Assembly: GCA_905373475.1 (NCBI GenBank)
Contig: CAJPTC010000041.1
Location: forward strand, 1-12,883
Length of the DNA: 12,883 nucleotides
Source: Bacteroidia bacterium
Lineage (GTDB): Bacteria > Bacteroidota > Bacteroidia > Bacteroidales > CAJPTX01
Direction of reading: 5' to 3'
The notes under the pieces were generated by a model. That model worked only from the letters and a program-made list of their open reading frames with translations, did no database searches and was not told the DNA's origin. A program made the position numbers and the translations under genes. Shown one piece after another: positions 1 through 7,300 of this stretch (its first letter is position 1; each line of letters opens with the position of its first letter).

Positions 1-147
1 TTTGGTAGTATCCATAGTTGGATGGGTGGTGGTCGTGCACGTTATCGCGGTCTTGTCAAGGTACATACGCAGGGCGTGTTGGAGTTTATGGCTTACAACA
101 TCAAACGTATGCTTCGTTTACCGATATGCGAAGTATGTGGCTGGTAG
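1..147 (+). CDS. IS5-type transposase, C-terminal fragment (partial at window edge)
   Basis: The first reading frame is open from base 1 to a TAG at 145-147 and gives 48 residues. It contains the stretch GGGRARYRGLVKVHTQ followed by EFMAYNIKRML. This Gly-Arg-rich turn, a conserved Tyr-Arg-Gly, and a hydrophobic helix ending in A-Y-N-(I/L)-x-R is the typical C-terminus of IS5-type DDE transposases, which act through cut-and-paste chemistry. The catalytic DDE residues lie upstream of the window. The remaining sequence has no internal stop, so the copy may be intact. The right end of the element must lie shortly after 147, but the left end is not visible, so the terminal inverted repeat cannot be placed. 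The fragment sits just upstream of a broken T9SS cargo gene, which suggests that the element took part in its truncation. A more distant IS4/IS1182-like member is the main alternative. Confidence 0.8.
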   Translation, partial: FGSIHSWMGGGRARYRGLVKVHTQGVLEFMAYNIKRMLRLPICEVCGW

Positions 148-205
148 CCCTTATTGTGCCCTATTGTGTTGAAATGGGGTCTTGCCGATTCTGTTGGCAA
201 TTGCT

Positions 206-233
206 TGTTGCGAGAGTTTCTCCTCTCGCAACA
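206..233 (+). other. 11-bp perfect hairpin downstream of the transposase
   Basis: The arm tgttgcgagag at 206-216 pairs exactly with ctctcgcaaca at 223-233 around a 6-base loop. No T-run follows, so it is not a canonical intrinsic terminator. It lies 58 bases after the transposase stop and could be a structure in the IS end, a weak terminator, or a block to read-through. Its role is unknown. Confidence 0.5.
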
Positions 234-244
234 CTTGAATTGTG

Positions 245-252
245 TATCTTTG
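245..252 (+). promoter_or_regulatory. Candidate Bacteroidetes -7 element (TATCTTTG)
   Basis: TATCTTTG matches the TAnnTTTG -7 consensus of the Bacteroidetes primary sigma factor. No convincing TTTG/TTG -33 box lies 19-21 bases upstream. If active, it would transcribe toward the truncated T9SS cargo remnant, or it may be an outward-facing promoter near the right end of the insertion sequence. The match is short and could be chance. Confidence 0.3.
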
Positions 253-319
253 TTCTAGGGTTAAATGTGCCATCTTTTACTTTTTTGGACGGAAGCCGAA
301 GATACACTTTTTAGCCTTG

Positions 320-359
320 CCAGAGGGAAAGAGAAGAATTCTTCTCTTTTTTCCTCTGG
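320..359 (+). other. Long imperfect inverted repeat with a central palindrome
   Basis: A central 18-base perfect palindrome (agagaagaattcttctct, 330-347) is flanked by ccagagg at 320-326 and cctctgg at 353-359. Together they form a nearly continuous 40-base hairpin. No T-run follows the outer stem, although a T-run of six (347-352) lies after the inner palindrome, so the inner hairpin could act as a terminator. It sits between the IS and the cargo-gene remnant. Confidence 0.45.
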
Positions 360-407
360 ATTTATGCGCGTGCCTGTTTTTCTTCTAGCGTTGCATTTAT
401 TACTTGA

Positions 408-695
408 ATTTGGGCCAAGAAAGAAGCTCAGAAGCCAAGTACGGTAAATGATGCTGTTTTTGCCAACGTTGTAGTAGCGCCCAATCCGTTTGTAGGTCAG
501 TTACGTGTTATGAACGGCGAATTACGCAATGCGCGCTATGCATTACTCAATGCGCAAGGTGTAGTGGTTCGTAGTGGCAACCTAACGGGGGATGAGGTTG
601 TAATTGAGACGTCTGAACTTGTTTCAGGGCTCTATCTCCTTCGTCTGATCGATGAAACGGGTGCAACGAAGGTTGTAACGCTAGTGAAGGAATAG
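408..695 (+). pseudogene. Headless T9SS cargo remnant (C-terminal sorting domain only)
   Basis: The frame is open from 408, just after an in-frame TGA at 405-407, to TAG at 693-695 and gives 95 residues. It encodes a short polar linker (AKKEAQKPSTVND) and then a complete type A T9SS sorting domain. Visible hallmarks are the V-x-V-A-PNPF start, RYALLNAQGVVVRSGNL, the SGLYLLRL strand and the basic tail TLVKE. In T9SS cargo this immunoglobulin-like domain directs export and is removed at the cell surface. No start codon lies in frame before 510, and no catalytic or adhesive domain precedes the linker, so the gene has lost its 5' part. The same domain ends the proteins at 4309-7668 and 7692-9389. 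In another frame, 364-447 begins with a signal-peptide-like hydrophobic stretch (MRVPVFLLALHLLLEF) that overlaps the linker, so a deletion plus frameshift is possible. A shortened protein starting at 510 could still be made but would lack a signal peptide. Confidence 0.75.
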
Positions 696-728
696 TTCCT
701 CTTTTGCTAAGAAGAGGAATTAAAGGAA

Positions 729-756
729 AGCTCTGCCGTATGGCAGGGCTTTTTTT
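729..756 (+). terminator. Intrinsic terminator after the T9SS remnant
   Basis: The arm agctctgcc (729-737) pairs with ggcagggct (742-750), including one G-T pair, over a GTAT loop, and the final T starts a run of seven (750-756). A weaker hairpin (ttcctctt 696-703 with aagaggaa 712-719) directly follows the stop codon. This terminator insulates the nuclease-like gene pair from upstream transcription. Confidence 0.85.
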
Positions 757-783
757 GGATAGTATCTGTTTGTACTATCTTAG
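754..783 (+). promoter_or_regulatory. Candidate promoter of the AAA-ATPase/nuclease gene pair
   Basis: TTTG at 754-757 and TATCTTAG at 776-783 resemble the Bacteroidetes -33 (TTTG) and -7 (TAnnTTTG, one mismatch) elements with an 18-base spacer, slightly short. Within the spacer and touching the -7 box lies a 7-bp perfect inverted repeat, gatagta (758-764) and tactatc (773-779), that could be an operator. Transcription would start about 10-15 bases before the ATG at 804. It is the only candidate promoter I see before the pair. Confidence 0.4.
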
Positions 784-803
784 TGAGAAATTAGGGATAG
801 AAA

Positions 804-2417
804 ATGGAAATCAGCCGCAAGTTGCCTATAGGCAGACAAAGCTTTTCAAATATACGGAATGGCGGTTTTATCTATGTTGATAAAACGCAGTATGCCTATC
901 AGCTGATTTTGCAAAATCAGGTCTATTTCCTAAGTCGTCCACGTCGTTTTGGCAAGAGCTTGTTCCTCTCTACGCTAGAGGCTTATTTTTTAGGGAAACG
1001 GGAGCTATTTCGAGGGCTTTATTTGGAGAAAGCGGAAGAAAAACTCGCGCAACTGGAGAACCGCGAAGCGTGGCAGGAGTATCCTGTGCTGTACCTAGAT
1101 TTTACTGCCAAGAACTACGAAAATAAGGCAGCGCTTCTGGAGCGTTTAGCACTGAATCTGCGAGATTGGGAAGAAAAGTATGGCGTAGAAAAGGTCAGTG
1201 ACTCCCCCGAGGAACGCTTTGCTCATATAATTCGCCATGCTTACGAGAAAACAGGGCGACAAGTGGTTATTCTTATTGACGAATACGACAAACCGCTTCT
1301 GGAAACCATAGATAGTCCCAAGCTCAACGAGGCGTATCGCGATACGTTAAGAGCGTTTTACTCGGTCATAAAGAGTAGCGACCAGTACCTTCGCTTTGCC
1401 CTTCTCGTGGGAATCACGAAGTTTGGCAAGATAAGCGTGTTTAGTGGCTTGAACAATTTGCGCGATATTAGTCTGCAAGCAAGCTTCTCAGGGATTTGTG
1501 GGATCACTGAGTCAGAATTAGAGGCAACCTTTGCTCCCGAGATAGAAGCATTGGGGCTAGAACTCGGTCAGAATCGCGAGGATACGTTAGCAACCCTAAA
1601 GAAATGGTACGATGGCTATCTTTTTGCAGAAAAGGGCGAAAATGTTTACAACCCTTTTAGCCTTTTGAATGCTTTCGCATCGCAGTCGTTAAAACGTTAT
1701 TGGTACGCCACGGGGACACCCACTTTTTTAGTGGAGTATTTGAAAGTGGCGCACTACGACCTCCCGAATCTAGACGGCCATGTGCTATTAACCGCGGACG
1801 CTATGGAGCATTACATAGCTGATGCTCGCAACGCTCTGCCGATACTTTATCAGGCAGGTTATTTGACCATAAAGGGCTACATAGCAGAAGGGAATATTTA
1901 TCGTTTGGGTTTTCCGAATGACGAGGTTCGTTATGGTTTTCTCAACAGTCTGTTGCCCGCTTATACCTCCCTGAGTGCTTCAGATACAGGTCTTGCTATA
2001 TGGGAATTTGTAGAGGCGACCAAATCGGGTGATGTAGATGGTGTGATGACGCGCTTGCAGACTATCCTTGCAGGTATTCCGTATGTAACTGCCTCTCCCG
2101 ACGAGGCAGTCAAGTTGTATGAACGCGACTATCAGGCAGTGATATACGTAATCTTCTCTTTGCTGGGTCAGTTTGTGCAAACGGAGGTACAGAATGCAGG
2201 CGGTCGTGCAGACTGTGTAGTGCACACGCAGGAGGTGATTTATGTATTCGAGTTCAAGCTCTGGAGTTCAGGTACACCCGAGAAGGCACTGGAACAAATC
2301 CGCACGAGCGGTTACGCCCTTCCTTATCAGTCGTCAGGTAAACGGGTTCTTTTGGTAGGCGTTAGCTTCGACGAACAGAAGCGCACGATCGGTGCGTGGA
2401 AGGTTGAGGAGTTGTAA
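804..2417 (+). CDS. AAA-ATPase-like / PD-(D/E)XK nuclease-like protein, copy 1
   Basis: This 537-residue protein has the layout of the Bacteroidetes family with an N-terminal predicted AAA-ATPase domain (PF09820 type) and a C-terminal PD-(D/E)XK nuclease-like domain (PF08011/DUF1703 type). The start MEISRKLPIG and FIYVDKT near residue 25 are family hallmarks. A Walker A variant, RPRRFGKS, lies at 45-52, and the Walker B segment VVILIDEYD at 154-162. The nuclease core shows GRAD at 467-470 and YVFEFKLW at 480-487, giving D470, E483 and K485, followed by the helix EKALEQI and the strand RVLLVGVSFD. The protein is cytoplasmic, with no signal peptide. The family is abundant and often multicopy in this phylum, and its biological role is not established; nucleic-acid cleavage is inferred from the fold only. 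The ATG at 804 fits the start of the neighbouring copy. The gene is followed after 40 bases by a paralogue of exactly the same length with long identical DNA blocks. Confidence 0.9.
   Translation: MEISRKLPIGRQSFSNIRNGGFIYVDKTQYAYQLILQNQVYFLSRPRRFGKSLFLSTLEAYFLGKRELFRGLYLEKAEEKLAQLENREAWQEYPVLYLDFTAKNYENKAALLERLALNLRDWEEKYGVEKVSDSPEERFAHIIRHAYEKTGRQVVILIDEYDKPLLETIDSPKLNEAYRDTLRAFYSVIKSSDQYLRFALLVGITKFGKISVFSGLNNLRDISLQASFSGICGITESELEATFAPEIEALGLELGQNREDTLATLKKWYDGYLFAEKGENVYNPFSLLNAFASQSLKRYWYATGTPTFLVEYLKVAHYDLPNLDGHVLLTADAMEHYIADARNALPILYQAGYLTIKGYIAEGNIYRLGFPNDEVRYGFLNSLLPAYTSLSASDTGLAIWEFVEATKSGDVDGVMTRLQTILAGIPYVTASPDEAVKLYERDYQAVIYVIFSLLGQFVQTEVQNAGGRADCVVHTQEVIYVFEFKLWSSGTPEKALEQIRTSGYALPYQSSGKRVLLVGVSFDEQKRTIGAWKVEEL
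919..1096 (+). repeat. Shared block A of the paralogue pair (Walker A region)
   Basis: This block matches 2573-2750 in copy 2. By hand comparison the first 93 bases (919-1011 versus 2573-2665) are identical, and the rest has scattered, mainly silent changes. It encodes residues 39-98, including the Walker A motif, and is followed by a strongly diverged segment. Confidence 0.85.
1239..1447 (+). repeat. Shared block B of the paralogue pair (Walker B region)
   Basis: This block matches 2893-3101 in copy 2 with about ten base differences, nearly all silent. It encodes the end of the first variable segment boundary, the Walker B strand and the conserved run through FALLVGITKFGKISVFSGL. Diverged sequence begins again right after it. 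Confidence 0.85.
1698..2137 (+). repeat. 440-bp perfect repeat within copy 1
   Basis: Base-by-base reading shows no difference from 3352-3791 over 440 bases, including all synonymous positions. The edges are sharp: the left side meets a strongly diverged segment at once. The right side (2138-2417 versus 3792-4071) has about 20 differences in 280 bases, nearly all silent. This is best explained by a recent gene-conversion tract. Confidence 0.95.
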
Positions 2418-2457
2418 ACATGGAGAGATTGTAATTTTTGGCGAAGCAGAGTTGATA

Positions 2458-4071
2458 ATGGAAATCAAGCGTAAGATGCCCATTGGGGGGCAAAATTTTC
2501 AAGATCTACGTAAAAAAGGTTTTGTTTATGTGGACAAAACGTCTTACGTCTTTCAGTTGATCAACGGTAGTAAGGTCTATTTCCTAAGTCGTCCACGTCG
2601 TTTTGGCAAGAGCTTGTTCCTCTCTACGCTAGAGGCTTATTTTTTAGGGAAACGGGAGCTATTTCAAGGGCTTTATTTGGAGAAAGCAGAAGAGGAACTC
2701 GCACAACTGGAGAACCGCGAAGCGTGGCAAGAGTACCCCGTGCTGTATTTAGATTTGAACGGAAGTAACTACAAAGAGCCCGAGAGTTTATCGATAAATC
2801 TTGATACGCATTTAGTTTCATGGGAGGCTCGTTACGGGGCAGAGTCTTCAGAAAAAGACCTTTCGACGCGCTTTAGGGGTATAATTCGCCGTGCTTACGA
2901 GAAAACAGGGCGACAAGTGGTTATTCTTATTGATGAATACGACAAGCCACTTCTGGAAACCATAGATAATCCCAAGCTCAACGAGGCGTATCGCGATACG
3001 TTAAGGGCATTTTACTCGGTAATAAAGAGTAGTGACCAGTACCTTCGCTTTGCCCTTCTTGTGGGAATCACGAAGTTTGGCAAGATAAGCGTGTTTAGTG
3101 GGTTAAACAACCTCAATGACATAAGTATGGATAAAGCCATGGCTGGTATCTGTGGAATTACAGAGCCAGAGCTTTTATCCAATTTCTCGTCAGAGATCTC
3201 CGCCTTGGCAAATGAACTGGAACTATCGGAAGAAGAGATCTTACGTACATTGAAGCAGCGGTACGACGGCTATCTTTTTGCTCGCAAAGGCGATAAGGTC
3301 TACAGTCCCTTTAGCTTGCTCAATGTCTTTGATAAACTACGTATGGATAGCTATTGGTACGCCACGGGGACACCCACTTTTTTAGTGGAGTATTTGAAAG
3401 TGGCGCACTACGACCTCCCGAATCTAGACGGCCATGTGCTATTAACCGCGGACGCTATGGAGCATTACATAGCTGATGCTCGCAACGCTCTGCCGATACT
3501 TTATCAGGCAGGTTATTTGACCATAAAGGGCTACATAGCAGAAGGGAATATTTATCGTTTGGGTTTTCCGAATGACGAGGTTCGTTATGGTTTTCTCAAC
3601 AGTCTGTTGCCCGCTTATACCTCCCTGAGTGCTTCAGATACAGGTCTTGCTATATGGGAATTTGTAGAGGCGACCAAATCGGGTGATGTAGATGGTGTGA
3701 TGACGCGCTTGCAGACTATCCTTGCAGGTATTCCGTATGTAACTGCCTCTCCCGACGAGGCAGTCAAGTTGTATGAACGCGACTATCAGGCTGTGATATA
3801 CGTAATCTTCTCTTTGCTAGGTCAGTTTGTGCAAACGGAGGTACAGAATGCTGGAGGTCGTGCAGACTGTGTAGTGCACACGCAGGAGGTGATTTATGTA
3901 TTTGAGTTTAAGCTCTGGAGTGCAGGTACACCCGAGAAGGCACTGGAACAAATTCGCACGAGTGGTTATGCCCTTCCTTACCAGTCGTCAGGCAAACGAA
4001 TTCTTTTGGTAGGTGTAAGCTTCGACGAACAGAAACGCACTATCGGTGCGTGGAAGGTAGAGGAGCTGTAA
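2458..4071 (+). CDS. AAA-ATPase-like / PD-(D/E)XK nuclease-like protein, copy 2
   Basis: This is the tandem paralogue of the gene at 804-2417, also 537 residues, starting MEIKRKMPIGG. The ATG at 2458 is chosen because it aligns exactly with the start of copy 1. An upstream in-frame start at 2392 would overlap copy 1 and add 22 residues without family similarity. All key motifs are kept at the same residue numbers: RPRRFGKS at 45-52, VVILIDEYD at 154-162, GRAD at 467-470 and FEFK at 482-485. The two copies align without net gaps at a constant offset of 1654 bases. They differ strongly in residues 2-38, about 99-146 and about 220-298, and are almost identical elsewhere. The 40-base spacing suggests co-transcription. 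Both copies look intact, so loss of function of one is not apparent. Its role is unknown beyond the predicted ATP binding and nuclease fold. Confidence 0.9.
   Translation: MEIKRKMPIGGQNFQDLRKKGFVYVDKTSYVFQLINGSKVYFLSRPRRFGKSLFLSTLEAYFLGKRELFQGLYLEKAEEELAQLENREAWQEYPVLYLDLNGSNYKEPESLSINLDTHLVSWEARYGAESSEKDLSTRFRGIIRRAYEKTGRQVVILIDEYDKPLLETIDNPKLNEAYRDTLRAFYSVIKSSDQYLRFALLVGITKFGKISVFSGLNNLNDISMDKAMAGICGITEPELLSNFSSEISALANELELSEEEILRTLKQRYDGYLFARKGDKVYSPFSLLNVFDKLRMDSYWYATGTPTFLVEYLKVAHYDLPNLDGHVLLTADAMEHYIADARNALPILYQAGYLTIKGYIAEGNIYRLGFPNDEVRYGFLNSLLPAYTSLSASDTGLAIWEFVEATKSGDVDGVMTRLQTILAGIPYVTASPDEAVKLYERDYQAVIYVIFSLLGQFVQTEVQNAGGRADCVVHTQEVIYVFEFKLWSAGTPEKALEQIRTSGYALPYQSSGKRILLVGVSFDEQKRTIGAWKVEEL
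3352..3791 (+). repeat. 440-bp perfect repeat within copy 2
   Basis: This is the partner of 1698-2137, in the same orientation 1654 bases away. It encodes residues 299-444, the region linking the ATPase and nuclease-like domains. Direct repeats of this length could also cause deletion of one gene by recombination. Confidence 0.95.
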
Positions 4072-4268
4072 ACGACACGTGCCGAAATAAAAGGGAAAAT
4101 ACGGTTTGGGCGTTCCAGATCCTAGTTCGTTTTTAGCTCTTTATGCGGTGTTGCATTGCGCAAATATCTAAAACCGCGTTTATTCCTTCCGTCATTAAGA
4201 TTTTAACGTTTACCCCGTAACCGCATCTGGCTGCAACATAAATGGCTTCTCTTTTGTTAGGTGAAACG

Positions 4269-4276
4269 TATTTTTG
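4269..4276 (+). promoter_or_regulatory. Candidate -7 element (TATTTTTG) of the protease operon
   Basis: TATTTTTG is a full match to the Bacteroidetes TAnnTTTG -7 consensus and lies 33 bases before the protease ATG, a suitable distance. A TTTG at 4253-4256 is too close to be a standard -33 box. The rest of the 237-base gap (4072-4308) holds no gene or clear terminator that I can see; the preceding nuclease-like gene has no obvious intrinsic terminator. Confidence 0.45.
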
Positions 4277-4291
4277 TAACGTTCAGCTATT

Positions 4292-4301
4292 AAGGGAGGG
4301 G
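4292..4301 (+). promoter_or_regulatory. Strong Shine-Dalgarno of the C10 protease gene
   Basis: The purine-rich aagggagggg ends 7 bases before the ATG at 4309 and supports that start over the internal Met codon at 4327. Such a strong site is notable, because many Bacteroidetes genes have weak or no Shine-Dalgarno sequences. Confidence 0.6.
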
Positions 4302-4308
4302 ATCTATT

Positions 4309-7300
4309 ATGCAGCGGTTGAGTATTATGGGTTGGGTAAGCTTGTTGTTTGTGTTACTAACACACTGCGCTTTGTGCGCTCCAATCTCACTACAACAAGC
4401 AGAACAGTATGCCTCAGAACATCTGCAACGCTTTAGTCCTGTTCGCGGGCATCGGTTGCAACTCCTATACACTAGTTCTGGGCTTCCTACAAGAAACGGG
4501 AATGATGGGAAGGACTACTACGTCTTTGGCACACGTAATGCACAGAGTTATGTGATTGTTGCAGGCGACGATCTGTTACCTACCATACTTGGGTATTCTC
4601 TAACCGGATCATTTTCCCCACAAGAACTTCCTATACAATTGCGGTCGTATCTGACAGGCTATTCTCAGTGGTTACAGATGGCTCGTTCGCAAGGGAGATC
4701 GCAGGCATCTGAAGTGTTAAGAGATGCGACAAGTGTCGTACACCCCTTACTGAAGGGGCTCGCTTGGAACCAGAATGCTCCCTATAACAAGCAGACGCCT
4801 CAAGAAGATGGTCAACAAACTCTGACGGGGTGCGTTGCTACAGCAGTAGCGCAGATAATGCGCTACTTTGCTTGGCCAGACAGGGCGGAAGGTACTATTG
4901 CAGGACTCTCAGATTTCGGACAACGAATTTATGCATGGGATAAAATGCCCAATGATTGTACCACAGGAACTACTGAAGTGCAAGATGCCGTATCGTTGTT
5001 GATGCGTGATGTGGGATATGCCTCTGGGATGAGATACGGTGTTACGGAAAGTGGCGCGGTGACCTATGACGCTTATAAAGCCTTAGTCAGCAATTTTAAG
5101 TATGCGCCCTCCTTGCACTATGTTTCGCAAAGATATTACACGAATAGGGCTTGGCAGCAACTGATAATAGACGAGCTCAAAGCCAAACGCCCTGTTTATT
5201 ACGGGGGAACATACCGTCCTAATACCAGTGCTGGTGCTCATGCTTTTGTGTGCGACGGTTACGATGGGAACGGCTACTTCCATTTCAATTGGGGCTGGGG
5301 CGGAAGAAGCAATGGCTATTTCGTGCTCTATAAGTTGAGCCCTGGTAGTATTGGTCTTGGGGGAGGTGCTGGGCATTATAGTTTTAATGCAGAAGCTATT
5401 GTCGGCTTTGAACCTATAGCAACTTATAAAGGCGACGAGGTGTGCGGGAATTATTTTTGCGAACACCTGTTTGTACCAGCCACAGAACCTTCGGAGAGTG
5501 ACCAGAAACATCCTCTCAAGGTGTTGGTACTGGGCTTGCAGAATGGGACATCTACCCCCATCTTAACCGCGCCCGCTCTTGCCGTAATGGATGTGAATGG
5601 CATAGAACGTTTTCGTACACAGTCGGAAGAAGTTCGTAAAATATATGATGACGAAATAATAGGCGGTGCTCCGATACTGCTAGATTTTAGTCACCTACCC
5701 GATGGTATCTATACATTGCAGCCATGGGCATATATGGTAAAACAAAAGAAGTATGCCGCGGTGCGGATGAATGAGCTGAACAAAAGGGTGGTGACAATAG
5801 AAATCCGCAATGGGAAAAAGATAATTATGCACGAAGCGCCTCAACCGCGACTAGAAATTCAATGGAAAACGCCCGAATTGTATACAGATGTTACTAACCG
5901 TATAACGTTTACGGTGCGCAATACGGGAACTGGGACTTATTATTCGCGTTTACAAGCAGCCTACGGGAAGAGTGAGGCTGTGCCTAGTGTCCTCAAAAAG
6001 GACTTGATCGTAGATGAGTTCCTCTCTTTGGGTGTTGGCGACGAACGCACGTATACTCTTCCCGTTAAGGGACCGTTTGATGCGCAGGAACGCTATGTGC
6101 ATTTCTTTTACGACGAACAAAATCGGTCTGACATTGAGATTGCTCCTGATGCTTTATCGTTCGTGCAAGTGGGTCATAAACCCTCTTTCACTCTAGGAGA
6201 CGCAAATATGGAACTACTCGAAACCAATGCAACCAATGCATTGAAATCGGGGGAAAAGCTATATCTAAAGTTCCGTATAACAGCTCCTCCTAACAAAGGA
6301 GTAAATGTCCGATTGGAATCTTATATCTCGGTTGATGCGCGAAAAGATTATCGCGATTTGATGCAGATTATACTTTACCCTAATGAGAGTCAGGAAATTA
6401 TATTAGAGAAAGATATTGCACTTCCCGCGGGAAACTATTGGCTTACTATACCAACGAGCAGCTATGTAACGGGACTAAAGCAACCTTTCACGGTTGTTGG
6501 TGAAAGTAGCTCGCTGCCCATCCCTACCTACAACGAGCAGTCCCAACCTGCAATGGCTACCGTAAATGCTCCCACAATAGACCCTGTGTCAGGTGGTACT
6601 TGCACTATAGAGCGCACGGATGGGCTACCTCTTACCTTGGGAGAAAAAGTTCCCGTAGGCACTCTCCTGAAAATAGAGCGCCAAGCCAATGAGGGATGGG
6701 AAGAAGAAAACTTCCAAGTAACGGGAGCTGAGCTTCAAGCGGGTGAGAGTTATAAGGTTATTGCGGATGTATCGGTAATATTTAAGTTGAAGAAAAAGGA
6801 AGAGAACCCGCAACCGCCAGATACATACAAACTTTTAAGCGTTAGCAAGATAGGCGAAGGTTCTGTGCGAATCTTGTCTAGTGGTCATCTGTTAACAGAG
6901 GGCGAGACCATCGTAAAAGGGCAAAAGATACAAGTGGTTGCTACGCCCGATAGCAATTGGGAGCTCCGCGCTGGTAATATAGAGGTTACGCCTGCTCAAA
7001 AAGGAGTAGGCGAGTCGGAATGGGAGCCACAGGGCAATTTCTCGGTCAAGGTGATTTTTACGGAAAAGGAAGAGAAGCCCGAGCCGCCTGTTAACCCTGA
7101 TGAGACGTTTCTATTTGTGGGTCTGAACGTTAGCGGGCGAGGGACAGTAAAGGTATTTTGCAATAACGAGGAGGTAAAGCCGCAAGGGAGAATTAAACGT
7201 GGTGAACAAATAACCATAGAAGCTACTCCCGATGAGGGATGGGAGGCGCTGCCTGCCAACCTCCGCGTGACGGCATCTGACAAGATCTCAGATTACGTCT

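Noticed and set aside
18..314. Plus-strand ORF of 98 codons
   Set aside because: It overlaps the transposase tail in another frame, crosses the hairpin spacer, and shows no family-like features; the transposase frame explains 1-147 better.
295..316. Possible match of the gatacactttttag region to the reverse complement of the right-edge IS end
   Set aside because: Only a short acactttttnag similarity is seen, too little to call a paired inverted repeat or a composite transposon.
2392..2457. Upstream start for copy 2 of the nuclease-like pair
   Set aside because: It would overlap copy 1, and the added residues have no match in copy 1, whose start aligns with 2458.
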